NCBI GenBank assembly: GCA_025677815.1
Contig: JAIXMP010000001.1
Span: forward strand, 1,240,001-1,304,000
Length of the DNA: 64,000 nt
Source of the DNA: Phascolomyces articulosus
Taxonomy: Eukaryota > Mucoromycota > Mucoromycetes > Mucorales > Lichtheimiaceae
Direction: 5' to 3'
Part shown: piece by piece, positions 1-13,000 of the stretch
Layout of the letters: each line of letters starts with the position of its first letter
How positions within the stretch are numbered: the first letter of the stretch is position 1
Notes under the pieces: generated by a model
What the model was told of the DNA's origin: nothing
The model's database searches: none
Seen by the model: the letters and a program-made list of their open reading frames with translations, nothing else
Position numbers and translations under genes: made by a program

Positions 1-49
1 TTCTCGTGTCCATTGCTACTGCTGTTGATGTCGAAACGATAATCGAGAT
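1..49 (-). CDS. possible exon of a gene running off the left edge
   Basis: On the minus strand a plausible acceptor (gttag) at 50-54 is followed by 49 nt that are GC-richer than the flank and open in more than one frame. One frame reads LDYRFDINSSSNGHE. The rest of the gene would lie outside the window. This is weak evidence and no family can be named. Confidence 0.2.
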   Translation of the reverse strand, partial: MSIIVSTSTAVAMDTR

Positions 50-54
50 CTAAC

Positions 55-1642
55 ATATTCTATTATTATTTTCCATGGAATAGGATCTAACCAAATCCCA
101 TTTCTTGCTAAAAGTTTGGTTCCTCCTTAATAATAAAAGTCTAATCGGCGCCAATAAAAAGAAAATACAAAAAGGTCAAGAAGTCCAAATATGGTAATTA
201 TATGTTATAAAAAATTCGGATAGTCCTTTTTCCTATTTTTTTCCCTCTCCCCCAACGATTATACCGACAGGAGAAGGTGAGCTCGTGTTTTTTGGATCAT
301 TTTATATTGAGATGTGAAAAATCCCAAGAAGCATATAATAAACTCGGATCCTGTTTCCATTTCTTTTTGAATGAGAGCGCGCCCGCGGCTATTTCTTCTC
401 TCGGAAAACAGTAATTAGATCCACATCATAGCCATAATAAGGTCTAAAAGCCTTTTGCGGTAGTTAATAATAAATAAACAACCTATCTATTGAATATACA
501 CACGATGATTGTATTAATCACTTTTTAACATTTTGGAATCCTCTTTTATATATATATATTCATGTTCTACATTGTATTCATCAGAATAAACATATCAAGA
601 AAAATAATTCAAGATTATCAGCATCATTATAATATTTTGCTTTAATCATTATATTACTGAAAAAAAGAAGACATAATAGACAAGTCCTTTTTCTAATATT
701 ACTCATCTTTGGTGTAAATCCTTTTTTTTGTCTAGCTGACTGAAAGAAATGCTACACAATATCGATGGAACTAACTGTTTTTTTTTAAAAAAAAAAAAGT
801 GTGAGTAAAAGTGCCTGTGCTTTCCTCACTAACAAAAAGTCAAAAAAAGACTCGTGGTACTTTGACGAGTTCTGAGTAACAAACAAGAAGAAATTCACGA
901 CAATTCTTACCGGGAATGAATAGGAATAAAATTGTTCTTATTGATCGAAAAGAAGGTGTGTGCGTGTTCGTGTGTACCCGTTATTAAAAATTTTCGATTT
1001 GTTCAATTAGAAACGTTTGAAAATTATCGAAGCACTTTTTTTTTTCAAACGTTTCATTTTTGTACAACATGCGAATGAAAAAAAAACCGCCACAATCTTT
1101 TTCTTCTTCATGGTCTTCTTCTTTCTGATCCTCCCCCCCCCGAAAAAGCGTCTTCCACATGCTAATATTATTAGTTTAATGTCGATGATGAAATAGTTCT
1201 ATATAAAAAGAATAGGGTATGGATTGTTCTTTCTTTTTATTTAAAAACCTTGTTAAATCAATAGTTAAATAATATGAGATTATTGGATAAGTAAAAACGG
1301 TAATACTTTAATTCTGGTTAGTTCACCAACACGCGCCTTCAAACGAAAGAGACAAGAGGGAAAATGACGAAAATGTGGGGTTTTTAAGAAAAAGTCCTGA
1401 TCGTGGGATTCTCTCTTTACCTTTTTGTAGGTGGTTGCACATAGAACACTCTTAACTTCACACCAACAATTTTTTCATGACTTTAGATTGGATGGTGACG
1501 ATCTTGTCTGAGCCCACCGCTTAACTTTTTTATTTTTTTTTGGTTTTTCTTGTTTGTGGTTTCTTCTTTTTTCTCACTCTACTTTCTTTCTTGTTCCTTT
1601 TTCTTAATACCTTGGTTTTTTTTTTGTTTTACATATAAAAAG
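55..1642. other. AT-rich intergenic region upstream of the RhoGEF gene
   Basis: No long ORF on either strand. The segment is full of A/T homopolymers, an 8-C run near 1133 and TA-rich patches. It presumably holds the promoter and 5' leader of the RhoGEF gene, since pyrimidine-rich DNA (1510-1630) runs into its ATG. I see no RNA gene here. Confidence 0.5.
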
Positions 1643-4038
1643 ATGTATTCACCACCACCTTATTGGTCACTTACTTATGGTCCATCAAGTGGTATCATTG
1701 ACCCTTCTTATTCTCCCAACAACAGTAGTCACGGTAAATCTCGAGCTCGTTCGGTCGGTCGTTTGAATAGCACATCCAGTAGCAATAGTGGCAGTAGTAA
1801 TAGTAATAAAAGCAGTAACATGATCGTTCATAATACACCTACGTCACCCAATTTCAGCGATTCTTTTTGTTCATCTTCCACCATAACTGAAGGAGGAGCA
1901 TTGTTAAGTCCTCCAGTGGGTATTGGTAATACATCATTATGCCAACAACTTTCAGAAGAACAATTCGATATTATTGAAAACTTGGATTATGATGATGTGG
2001 ATGATATGGGATTGATAGGTATAATTCTTTTTTCCAGTTTTAGAAACGATGCCTTTTTTTTTCTCACCCAAATACTTTATATAGATCGTGAATTATCCCA
2101 TCGAAATCGAGAATCACTGGTTCAACAATTATATAATGCCGAACAAGACTATCTTGAATCGTTAAATCAACTTGTTACTTTATTTATGCAACCTTTACGA
2201 AAAGACGCTCAGCAACCTTCATCTAATTTTATTGGCATGAAAAAAATTATATGTACTGAACATGAAATTCAACGTCTTTTTGGTAATATTGAAGAATTAT
2301 ATGATACACAACGTGAAATTCTTCTCTCACTTGACTCAAGGTATGTAATAACACCCCCCATCATCATATGTAACTCTCTCATTATCAATATATATTTGAT
2401 GGGTATCCGATTGATCTTTCCCACACCATATCATTTATATATTTTTCGTGAGTTTTGTTATTTATCCTTTAAGTTTATACACTTCTTATTGTTGTGTAAT
2501 ATCTCATCTATTTTTTCTATTCTTGTTAATTTTCCTTTGTTTATAAAACACCCATCTATCATCCATCCATTTTAATATATTAGGTTACGCATGTGGGGTC
2601 CTACACAAATTATTTCTGATATATTTCAAGGATGGGTAAAATATCCCGCTTACGTGGGGAGAAACTTTTCCTTTTTATTTTTTCCTTCTACTTTTCTTAA
2701 TGATTATTCCTCCATTTGGTTACTTTCCTATATATATTTATATTCTGATGTAAACATGCATGATTCTCATTCAATTTCTCCATTTATTTTAGTTTAAAAT
2801 GTTATTCGATGTCTATATACCCTATTTAAACAACTATGATAATGCAGTAACACAATATGAACGCCTAAGAAGTTATCAACCTTTTCGAAAATTTACAGAT
2901 GTAAGCTAAAAAAAGAAAAAAAATCATTTAAGGCTTTGCAACAATTCAATCACCTTTTTTGATCAATAACTAAACTTTTTTTTTACATGGTATGACAAAA
3001 TCAAATGTACATAACACAATTTAGGGACTTCAAAAAGATCCATCACTAAAAGGCACTACATTATATTCCTTATTACAACTACCTGTACGTTCTATTCATC
3101 GACTGGTACAACGTATTAGTGAATTAGCAGATACCACACCACCATTGCATCCAGATTATGTGGGTCTTAAAATGTGTAGGCAGCGAGCCATTCGTCTATT
3201 AGAAGATATTCAAGCAATGTATGTTGATGTTGTTATTCAATAGAATGAATTTTACCTACCCCTTTTCTATTTTCTCTATCATCTTTATCATTGCTTACTA
3301 ACCGATTGACATTACATTACTATATATAAACTTTATAGGGTGGAAGATGCCGAAAATGTCGATCGAGTCGTTGAAATCCAACGAAGCATGACTGGTTCAC
3401 CATTAACCATTAAAAAGGGACGACGTATTATCCTTGAAGCTGAATTATCAAGAACGCATTCCCAATCACGAGTGGTAGGAGAAAAACGAGTTTACTTTTT
3501 ATTCTCTGAATTCCTTGCATTTGCTCGACCACGCCGACAACAACAACATGATGTACTTCATGTACAATATCAATACAAAGGTCATCTCAATTTGGAACGA
3601 GCGCGTGTCAAACGTGTAGCACCTGAAGATGCCAGTGGTCGAGAGTTTTGTATTGGTATTACACCCTTATATCAAGGAGCAGAATTATTAGATACAACCT
3701 TAATGTCTCAATACGCAGCCACCCATGTTATTCAATTAAATAATGCCCAAGAACAAAAATTATGGTTGGAAAAGTTAAATCAAGTCATCCATAAACTGAA
3801 TGCCAAAGCGGATAGAAAAAGTACTGCTTCCGGATCCAGTAATACTCGAAACAGTAGTAGTAGTAGGTGTGGGGCCATAATTTTAATTCCCCTTTTGTTG
3901 TTGTCTATGCTTTATATCATCCTCTTTTTTTTTGTTGCAGCTTATCACTCATCTATTTTTTTATGCTTATATGATATATATAGAAAGCGGAAACAAACCA
4001 ATGGTGTACAATGGTCAGTCGTTCCTTATGCCTATTGA
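1643..4038 (+). CDS. Rho guanine-nucleotide exchange factor (DH-PH)
   Basis: Seven exons: 1643-2018, 2085-2340, 2584-2635, 2793-2900, 3025-3218, 3339-3866, 3984-4038 (1569 nt, 522 aa). Residues 1-125 are Ser/Asn-rich and probably disordered. A DH domain follows at about 130-335, opening with NAEQDYLESLNQLV and including DIFQGW and the helix of FDVYIPYLNNYDNA. A PH-like domain spans about 350-482, from KKGRRIILEAEL to LWLEKLNQVIHKL. Family knowledge: DH-PH proteins load GTP on Rho/Cdc42 GTPases at membranes and control polarity and wall growth. ATG 1643 was chosen because the 31 in-frame residues upstream are hydrophobic leader-like sequence translated from a T-rich tract. The last intron is 117 nt, a multiple of three, so its retention would not shift the frame. 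The GTPase target cannot be read from sequence. Confidence 0.85.
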
Positions 4039-4832
4039 ACATTAAATGGAACATTTCGAACTATAATTTTATATATTTCTTTTCTCTCCCAACCATTGAC
4101 ACCCCTCGCTTTCCCTTTTATTGTTTTTATATTCCTTCCAACGCATCACATTCATTCACAATCACCACTATCATATGTATAAAGAGCACTATTAATATCC
4201 ATTCATAGTATGGAATTCCCATTTTACAGCATGCACCATAATTAATATAGTATAGTATAGCCTAGTATATAATAATAATATAATCATCCATCCCATTCAT
4301 TCATTTTTTCATCCGTTCTTTTTTCATCCTTTCTTTCTTCCCTACATATTACAATAACAAAAAAAATATTTAATAATATATATACATCAATGGAAGTATA
4401 CAATTGACAAATCAACAACAATATCAAATAATGGATCTAAATGATGGCGAAGAGTAAGAAGAAGAAAAAAAACAACAAGAATAGAAAGGGTAATTTTTTT
4501 AAGACAAAATAATTGTAAAACATGTTGCTAAAGTATAGTGTGTGTGTGTAAGCTTGTGTGCTTGTGTGAGAATGAAATATATGTGTCATTTGAATTGAAT
4601 AAATGTTGTATTTCTGAGAGAGAGAGAATGTGTGTGAATTAAGGAAATAGGCGAAGAAATTGAAAGAAGAGAGAGAGTTTGGGTTAACCGGGTGAAATAT
4701 ACAATGATAAAAAAACATAAACCCTTTCTCAAAGGAAGTATATTAACACTATGGTATTTGGAAGGGGAGAAACGTGTATGAAGAGATAGGTGGAGAGTGA
4801 TAATAATAATTGATGATGTATCATTAGAATAT
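4039..4832. other. convergent intergenic region, RhoGEF / Rheb
   Basis: This holds the 3' ends of two convergent genes. It has repeated TA/ATT patches (4240-4290), then GA- and GT-rich low-complexity DNA on the + strand (4440-4680). The ORFs readable here are low-complexity and overlapping, so I call no gene. Poly(A) sites for both genes are expected here but none is distinctive. Confidence 0.5.
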
Positions 4833-5978
4833 CTACGAAACGATACAACCACCCTTTTCTTCTGAAGGTGGATTATTAGCTTTCTCGATTTCAGCAATCA
4901 ACATATCAAAGATTTTAGCTATATTAAAATTAAATAGAGAAAATGAGTATATTATGATTGATTTTCATATGAGAAAGACGGAAAAGTGGTGATGACTTAC
5001 CAACATTCTCGTTATGCTTTGCCGAAGTTTCCACTGTGGGTGAGTTCCATTGCTCAGCCATTTCTTTTCCTTCTTCTTGGGATACTTGTCTAAAGCAATA
5101 AAAAAAACACATCAGAAAAACAGTTTCTTTTAGTTTCTTCATTCTTCTAAAATAATTCCCAATCTCTTCCTTTTCGAAATAAATCTACCTTTGAATATTC
5201 AAATCAGACTTGTTTCCAACAATAACGCAAGGGACATTATCTAATCCAGTAAAATCAAGGATTTTATCACGAATCACCTTGATCATATCGAGACTAGAAC
5301 GTGATGCAATAGAGTATACCAACACATAACCATGTACGCTAGATGCATGATGAGACGACAAGATTGAATATTCATCCTATTGACAAATTGTTGTTAATAC
5401 CCAAAAAGCTGGTACACACACCCCCTTATTTCTGGTTTTTTTTCCCACCATCATTTTTTTTTCTTACCTGACCAGCAGTATCCATGATCTCTACAACATA
5501 TTCTGCAATAACAAATAACAACAATCATTTTGTTAAAAAAAATAGGAAGATATATACAAAAAGGAAAGAAAACGGAGTTTGGTATATATAGTGTATATAT
5601 GTATCCATGGTTATATATATCCATGGTTTTAATAAAAAAAAAAGATAGACAGAGAATAAAAAAAACACGCACCATGACCTCGATACTTGATAGTTTTTGT
5701 AAATGTATTTTCAATAGTAGGATAATAACTATCCACAAAGTGATTTTCACAGAATTGAATTACCAATGAAGATTTGCCTTTTTTTTTAAAACATGCACAA
5801 AGTGAGCGCGAGTAAAAAATATATACAGAAACCCAAAAAAGACAACGATTAAATAAAGAACAGGAAAAAAAAAGACTTTATTCATTAATAAAAAAAAATA
5901 CAATAATTTACCAACTGCTCTTGCGCCAAGAACGGCAATGCGTCTTTGTCTAGCTTGATTTGCAGCAGTAGACGACAT
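4833..5978 (-). CDS. rhb1: Rheb-type small GTPase
   Basis: Six exons, 5'->3': 5978-5912, 5777-5673, 5502-5468, 5376-5189, 5089-5001, 4918-4833 (570 nt, 189 aa). The G1 loop is GARAVGKS (18-25). Arg-20 sits where Ras has Gly-12, which is a Rheb hallmark. Switch II is DTAGQDEYS, G4 is NKSD, G5 is SAK, and the protein ends in the CaaX box CIVS, which suits farnesylation. Rheb activates TORC1 from endomembranes and in fungi also affects arginine/lysine uptake. The length matches the family (about 185 aa). Intron 1 splits the P-loop codon and uses an acceptor inside an A-run (aaaaaaaag). Inference: the GTPase is functional, since every G-motif and the prenylation site are present. Confidence 0.93.
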
Positions 5979-6475
5979 GACTGAAATAAATGGTAAGAAG
6001 AAGAAAAAGAAGAATAAAAAGAAAAAAGAAAAGAGAAACGCACACACACACTAAAGAACTGAGTTGAAAAAAAAACCTTCGGCTTGAAAGATCTTTCTGT
6101 TCAATGTTATAAAACGTCACTACCTAAACTGGTAATACTTAATGCATCTAGAACGATAGTTCTATAAATCATTTGACATTCACTCTTTCGATAATACAAA
6201 GAATAGTGAGTTACCCGTGAAATTAATAATAATAATAAAAAGGTATTGGTTTATTATTGTGATTATGTGTATATTTATGTACAAAATGTTTTTTTTTTCT
6301 GATTTGATTTTTTTTTGTTGTATAGAAAAAAGAGTAGATGAATGGGATGGATGATAATGTAAAAAAAAGAGTTGTTATCATATGAAAGGAATTGTAAAAT
6401 GATATTACAGTATATAGAAATGAAAAAAAAACTATTGAAAACAATATGAAAGGCTTCTTGGTGTATATATATAAG
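5979..6475. other. intergenic region, Rheb promoter / RPB9 3' side
   Basis: AT-rich spacer of about 500 bp between two minus-strand genes, with no credible ORF. It should contain the Rheb promoter and the RPB9 terminator, but I see no clear TATA box or other named signal. Confidence 0.45.
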
Positions 6476-7160
6476 TTAACCGGTCCAACGATGACCACAG
6501 CTTCGGTTTGCACAAACATAAAATAAGGTCATTTTGGCATCAGCACGTCTTGACGTGGATTGAAAGAATACTGCTTCCTGACTACCACATTTTTCGCAAA
6601 TCACATTTGTTCTTGGCTATATATATTTTTATAACCCCATATTTCTTGTTTTAACATAAAAGAAAACACCCTCTCTCTATTTAACTCCCATTCTTATATA
6701 CATACCAAGGTAGGATCAGCACTCAAATCACTCACGATCATGGTTTGTTCACTACGAAAAAACAACAACAACAATGGGTCTCCCATTAAAAAAAACACAC
6801 ATAACTTTCCCATGGTGATTCTTTTCTTTTTTTCTCCTTTTTCCAAAAATTCAAAATTCTGTTGGTAAATACATACGATGCCGCATGAATGATCTCGTGT
6901 CGATATACGCATAAATTATCAGCATCTTCTTCATATTGGCAATTTCGACATGCAAAAAGTAAACGACGATTGGCTTTATCTTCTCTAGGGTAAAGAAGAT
7001 TGTTACTTCATTCCATGAATGAAATAAAAAAATGGTATAGATCAATTAAAAACATGAGAATTATAAAGATTATAATTTTTTTTCTCGTTATTATTATCAT
7101 TTTATTATTTTGAAGAGTAGGATAATCTTACCAATCCAAACAGTATTTGAATGTCGCCAT
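6476..7160 (-). CDS. RPB9: RNA polymerase II subunit RPB9
   Basis: Four exons: 7160-7132, 7005-6877, 6751-6706, 6616-6476 (345 nt, 114 aa). The N-terminal zinc ribbon uses C7/C10 and C29/C32 (CLDC...CRNC). The linker carries the RPB9 signature [12 protein letters not shown]. The C-terminal TFIIS-like ribbon has C75/C78 and C103/C108, with QEAVFFQS and CGHRW. RPB9 supports transcription fidelity, start-site choice and elongation. The first intron must end at atgaag/TAACAA (7006), because only this join gives [13 protein letters not shown]. The more obvious ccctag acceptor 21 nt downstream would create a stop at the junction. Length agrees with yeast and animal RPB9 (about 120 aa). Confidence 0.93.
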
Positions 7161-7422
7161 GGTGTAAGGAAGAAAGAAAAAAAAGTGGGAATGAGTTTCG
7201 GAGAAACACTTAGAGGCGTTCTATACTCCGAATATTCATGTTTTAGGCCAATTATTATTACAAGTAATTAAAGCTCTAAAGCATTACACACACAAAAGAT
7301 ATAAGATACAACATAATGCTTTATAAGTTCCACAATGTTTTGTAATATTTCGTGTTCATTTGGTAATAGTAAATTATACATAGTAGTAATAAGATATATA
7401 CAAGCAGTTCTTTTTATTATTA
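7161..7422. promoter_or_regulatory. 5' region of RPB9
   Basis: Upstream flank of RPB9, AT-rich and without ORFs. No canonical TATA box stands out, as is common for housekeeping promoters. It marks the left edge of the repeat-rich island. Confidence 0.3.
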
Positions 7423-7690
7423 CTAGCCAAGACGCAAATATAGTGGACGATGAAAAGATGCGGACGCATTAACATAAGTACCAGTAACAACTACTGACGC
7501 AAGAAAGCTTGTGAAAAATTCATCAATTCCTGTATTTGCTCGAGTTGTTACAACCCCTTCCGGAAGAGCCATTCTTAAGTTATTGACGGAAAAAAACCTC
7601 GAAGGCACGAAGTACGCGATCATCAATGGCACGAAGTTGACATTGAGATCAAACGCTATAATATGAGCTGTATTAAAGTGGGTGTCATCT
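7423..7690 (-). pseudogene. coding-like fragment of unknown family
   Basis: An open minus-strand frame of about 89 codons ends at a TAG at 7423-7425. It opens as DDTHFNTAHIIAFDLNVNFV and includes LPEGVVTTRANTGIDEFF and TGTYVNASASFHRPLYLRLG. Composition looks like real protein, unlike the lysine/phenylalanine-rich noise ORFs around it. I do not recognise it. There is no convincing start codon at the upstream end (the first Met is at 7632), so it may be the 3' remnant of a gene or a transposon-carried fragment. It abuts a decayed DDE transposon. Confidence 0.35.
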
Positions 7691-7909
7691 AAAAGCGAAC
7701 TTTAATAAATATTTATCTACACACATGATTAACGTGAAACAAAGTGGAATCGATAGCTTTTGATGTCAAAGTTAGAGTGTTTTACCATTTAAGCTGGGAC
7801 GCGAAAGATTTTTGCATTTGAGTTTACACTATTTCACTTAAATCAGCTTAAATTAAATTCAATCTCGATTCATTATTCTTACATCAATAAAATCACACAC
7901 TTCATTTCA

Positions 7910-9999
7910 ATGGCAAGACCCAAGAGAAGATCCCCTATTAGTAAATCCAATTATATGAAAGGAAAAAAAGCAAAACTTGAATGCAAACAAATTTTACAAG
8001 CTGAGCAAACTGAGCAAACTGAGCAAACTGAGCAAGAACCCATTATGCAACCATTCGAGTCCAATGTATATGATGAGGAGCAGGTCATCAGCGATGAAGA
8101 AATGGACGAAAATGGGCTTGACATTTCAGAGACTAAACTAGTCGATGCTCAACTACCTTCATTGCTTGGACGCCAAGTGCTGACCAAAAAGGACGTCCAA
8201 TAATTTACTGCAAAAAAGACCCACGTACAATTGCAAGCCATGAAAAGAAGCAAACCGAAAAGGCTGCTGGCTCCCGTCGTATTGATAAAATATTTGGGCA
8301 GCAAAGAGACATTGCCAAAGTAGCAACGGAAATGAAAGAACAACAACAGGTCGATGATATGTAAGAATGTGCAACTACCCTTGCAAAGTATGCTGACCCT
8401 CATACAAAAATAGCCGATCTTAGCTTCTCGCAAAGAGCACGTCTTTCTACTCTTTATGACTTTTTTACGCAAGTTTTGAATGGAGTTGGAATAATGGAAG
8501 CTTCAGAACAGTTAAGTAGAGTCATGTGGCAGCGGAAAGAGCGATTTGCTCAACGTATACGTGAATGGGTCAATGAATACCTTGGCACAAGATCATTGAC
8601 TCCATCAAAAAGAGGCGTTCACGTCAAAACAGCATCGATTCTTCGGTATGAACATTTGAAAGAAAATGCATTCAGTTTTTTCGATCAATTAAGTTAGAAG
8701 CAAGAACTGTCCAACGTTTAAGAAAGTTCATTGAAAGCGATCTTGTAATTGATGAAAAAGAACCCAACAAGCGTGTTGAATCAATTTCGGAATCCACTGT
8801 TCGAGATATTTGAAAATCTGGGGTTTAAAAACTTCGAAGAAAACCGATTCAATTTATATTGACGAACATGAACGACTAGATGTTGTCGAGTACCGCAAAG
8901 GGTGGGCTGATAGGATGTTTGATTATAAAAAAACAATGGTGCAATACGACGAATATGAGGAGGCACAAGTGCCTCTGAGGATGGAAATTTGGGAGCATAT
9001 AAAATAACTAAAAGAACCATCAGATGTTGGATGCGTATAATTAAAAAAAATATTTACTAATTGTAATACATTAATTACATGTAATTATAAGGATCGGCCA
9101 AAAGTGCTTGTAGCCCATGATGAAACCTATTTTTATGCAAATGACAGTAAACGAACGTTGTACCTTGCTACTGATGAAACGATTATTCGTAAGAAGGAGA
9201 AGGTAGTGCTATTATGCTCAGTGCATTTGGGTACTCATGCCATGGTCTTTCCTCATGCGAGACGATTATTCCTGATGCTCAGCATGATGGTTAATGGAAA
9301 AAGGAGAACAAGGCAAAGCAGCTACAATCAGCAGTTGAATATTCTAATACTCTTCATCCTAATTGCACTGGTGTATTCTGCTTTGACCAAAGTTCAAACC
9401 ATTCCGCTATGCTATATGATGCCCTAAATGCTCATCGAATGAATATGGGACTTGGTGGAAAACGAATAATCTCATGCGATAGTGGCTATTATAACGCGGA
9501 TGGTCAATGGATTTCCCAATCAATGGTTGATGCTAATGGTGTACCTCGTGGCCTCTAAGCAATACTGAATGAAAGAGGTCTATGGCCAGCTTAAGGTTTG
9601 AACCGTTATTGTAAAGGACAGAGTACCATTAATTACGGTGCTGTTCATCTAATGGCAGCACAACCCGATTTTAAGAGTCAAAAGTCGTTCTTGGAAGAAA
9701 TATGTGCTAATAACCATATGATCTTTGAGCTTTATTTGAAGTATCGTTGTGAATGCAATTGGATCGAAAGGGTATGAGCTGAAATGGAAAAGATTGCAAA
9801 GGAAGAATATGATTATTCTTTTAAGTCATTACAGAATCGTAATAAAGGCCTTCCCAAAAGAATACCAATCCAGCACATCATTGATTATGAACAACGTTCA
9901 TGGAAATTCATTGAAATGCACAGCAGAGGACTAGACATTAGAAGAGCTGAATGGACAGCCAAAAAGTACAAAAGTCATTGTGTACTTAGATTTTTCTGA
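7910..9999 (+). pseudogene. DDE transposase pseudogene
   Basis: Broken pieces of one transposase lie in order: 7910-8203 (MARPKRRSPI..., basic N-terminus with four copies of a 9-bp repeat coding EQT near 8000), 8206-8697, 8810-9007, 9104-9430 and 9590-9999. Catalytic-type motifs are recognisable: VAHDETYFYAND (first Asp, about 9110) and YRCECNWIERV (Glu region, about 9745-9775). These resemble a DDE transposase group common in fungi that has HDExxFYAND and E-NWIE motifs. That attribution is from memory of the motifs, not a search. Internal stops, for example at 8362-8364, and frame shifts show it is dead. Confidence 0.6.
8002..8034 (+). repeat. 9-bp tandem repeat in the transposase N-terminus
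   Basis: Nearly four copies of GAGCAAACT, coding an alternating E-Q-T run. Polymerase slippage is the simplest origin. Confidence 0.8.
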
Positions 10000-10076
10000 T
10001 TTCCATGAATCAATTGTTACCCAAATCGGGCTTTACATTTTTGTGAAAAACTCCCTTTTAGCTGACTCCCGCCTTA

Positions 10077-13000
10077 GGTATGCATGAACAGTCGGAATTT
10101 TCTATATCATTCGCTCGAGATAATAAGATTACTTATAAGTCCAACTAGGATCCATATTCACACTTTTTCATACCTTTTAATACCACCATCCTACACATCC
10201 TGTATGTAAACCCCAGTCTGCTCCTTCTCTCTTTTCTATCAAGACATTTAAAAATACCCAATAATGCAATCATCATTTAAAAAAATTTAAAGGATTTCAT
10301 CGATATTTGGTTTTTTATATATAAGTTCGTAGTTACGGAAATTACAAAATGTAAAGAGATACTCACCACCTGATGCTCTTGATGCAATATAGCCATTGAT
10401 TTATTCACAAATCATCCAAATCCACACTTTTCACTCCTTCATTCTTTCCTCACCCCATTTCCCATTCGCCTGGATCGCGCAACAACCTTTGAAAGTTTAT
10501 AGCCAGGATAACACTTGCCCTGTTCTATCACCCTGCTGGATCCACCATCTTTTTTTAAAAAATAAGACCATCGAACCTGTATGAGAAGACAAGAGAGAGG
10601 GAAACAATTGAGTAGCATGATGCATAGCTGAACACATTCCGGTTTCTAACGACAATAACCTTTCTTTTTTTTCACACGATGCATACAACCCCTCACGATG
10701 ATCGAAAAAATGCACACACTATCATCCTTCATCAAGATCATCATGATAACGGCGCCGATTATCAGTAAGTTATCATCCGATCCATCCACTTCATCATGGC
10801 AATGGTACCGATTATCTGTAAGTTATCATCCAACCCATCCAGCTTGGATTCCTTATCACCAATTAATGCTGCCATATTTCTCCAGTCTCACACGAAACAA
10901 GGGTTCAAGCGATAACAGGATCCTTATCCATAAGTTTCGGGATGATCATGCCGAGAATCGCGCGATGTATGGTGCAATTTACGACCTCAAGGCAAGAAGT
11001 TGTCGCTGTGGTTGTTTTCTCGTAACTGCTAGTCCCTTCATGGTCTAGATTGATAAAAAAACATGAGACATTTTCCATGGTAGGATCAATACAGGCTGTA
11101 TTATGTTACTATGGAAAAGAATCGATTTTCAAAACAAAGAAAGAGGTATTCGTCGTCGGTTTTAAAGTTGACAGTCCAAGTACAAATTAGAATGAGCTTT
11201 CTATGATGGTAATAAGAGTGCGATGAGGTGATGACGCGTCTAAATATAAGCTGACAAAATATAAAAGCTGGTCTCTTTTGAATCTGCCGTGTCAAGTTTG
11301 CATAAGAAAAAGCGCCTTTGTAATAATTTGTAATAGAAGTATTTGTAGTCGGACAGGTGGAAGATATCGGTCTAATAGCACAGTTGACTTGTTGGCGATG
11401 ACATATAGTAGTGATTGGTAATGGATTCATAACAAGTGATGACATGTATGTATAATAAGTAACTATGATATATGATATATATATGAGGGAGAAATTTTTG
11501 CATGCAAAAGGAAGAGGGTGGGACCAAAATCAGCAGAAATCGGAAACAAGAAAAAAAAATTCAAGGTACACAAACATCCACCGTGATTGTTACGCTGATC
11601 CTATAACTATAGAAACTTACCTTGAAGTCTTGAAATCCTGCATGGATTATTGCTATCGAATAATATGATTCATGGATTTCATCCAAATATCTTATATAAT
11701 TACCCTGGAAAGACTGATAATAAATGAATCGGCGCTACGGAGAAATATGCTTGTTCGCACCAAGGTGAAACAAAATAGGTTTGCGTAGGAGTGAACCAGG
11801 AACCAGAACTTGGTGCCTGAATACTTTTTTTACGCGAGAACAGATAACATACTTCTTTTTTGTCCTTTTCTTTACGATACAATCATATCACTATATAACA
11901 CCATATAACTAATACATAAAACAATCAAGGCATTGGATCACAAAATAAGCCACTATCGGATGTTTAATTGATAAAAAAAATAATAATAAAAAAGAGCTCT
12001 GCTCTCTCTCTTTTTTTTTCTCCTTTACCAATATCAGAACACGATCATTCAGTTTTTGGAGATCTGGTTGCTTGATCTTCCCCCTTCACAGAGATTGGGT
12101 TGTCAGCTCTTGAAAATTGGGTGGTTGGGGAACATAGATGGTGTACCGGTTGCGTCCTTGCAACGGGGGCTCTGTCGGGATTAACACGGCGTGTTTATGT
12201 TTCTTGCAAACTGGATGTCCGGGTTTTGGTGTTTTCTAGTGGTGAGCCCTGTCTTCATTCATTTCTCCGTCCTACCCTGTTTGCGTCTGTTCTTGAGCAA
12301 TACTCTCCAAATGAAGGATTACTGATGGATAAAGTCATTTGCTAGATTTGAAATTAATTTTTCTCATCATATGCGTCTTGTCAGTAAATTTCAATATTGC
12401 ACTTCCATTGTGTTTACTTTCAAGCAATTTTTTCCACCTGCCAACTTTGTTGGCACCCAATTCAATTAAGAAAATGATAAAAAAATACTTGATAAAAGAT
12501 GATGTACTATTGTAAAAATGTTGTGTCTTTTTTTTCAGGTCCTTTCTTTTTATATACTTTATATACTTTCGTTGTTTCATATTTATATTTTTTAATGAAC
12601 TCCATTATTGTTTCTTTATTATCATAAACATCATCTGTAAACGAATGCATTAATATTGTCTCCATTTTGAACCAACATGGACGATAGAACCATATGTTTA
12701 TCTTTAATAGCTTTATGTATATTGTCATAATTAAATATCAAAATACGGATCAACATGAATATGATTATATAATAAATCGATAATGAAGTTAAATCAGAAA
12801 TTTATCTACTAATTGATTTTCACATATATATCTACTAGTACCATACATTACATTCAAGGAAGGGAAGCAACAGCCCAAAGGGGGGAAAATGAGAAAATGT
12901 ACCGATTGAAGCGCACTTGATACTATCAGTGTACCAAGGTTTATAAATTATGTGCCATCTACTACACACACATCACTCACATTATTCATGATACTAATTT

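Larger units (their letters stand above)
7791..10076 (+). mobile_element. decayed DDE-type DNA transposon
   Basis: About 2.3 kb with the remains of a single transposase. The ends resemble imperfect terminal inverted repeats: TAAGCTGGGA at about 7790 against TAAGGCGGGA read inward from about 10076. The match is short, so the borders are approximate. The inner coding sequence (7910-9990) is open in pieces but broken by stops and frame changes. It is the first of several elements that make up the island to its right. Confidence 0.5.

Noticed and set aside
10698..11048. 116-codon plus-strand frame
   Set aside because: Covers a diverged direct repeat. No domain-like pattern and no splice partners. 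Treated as chance.
12060..12340. GC-richer patch considered as 5S rRNA or a gene
   Set aside because: No match to 5S internal promoter boxes, and its frames on both strands are short with no recognisable motif.
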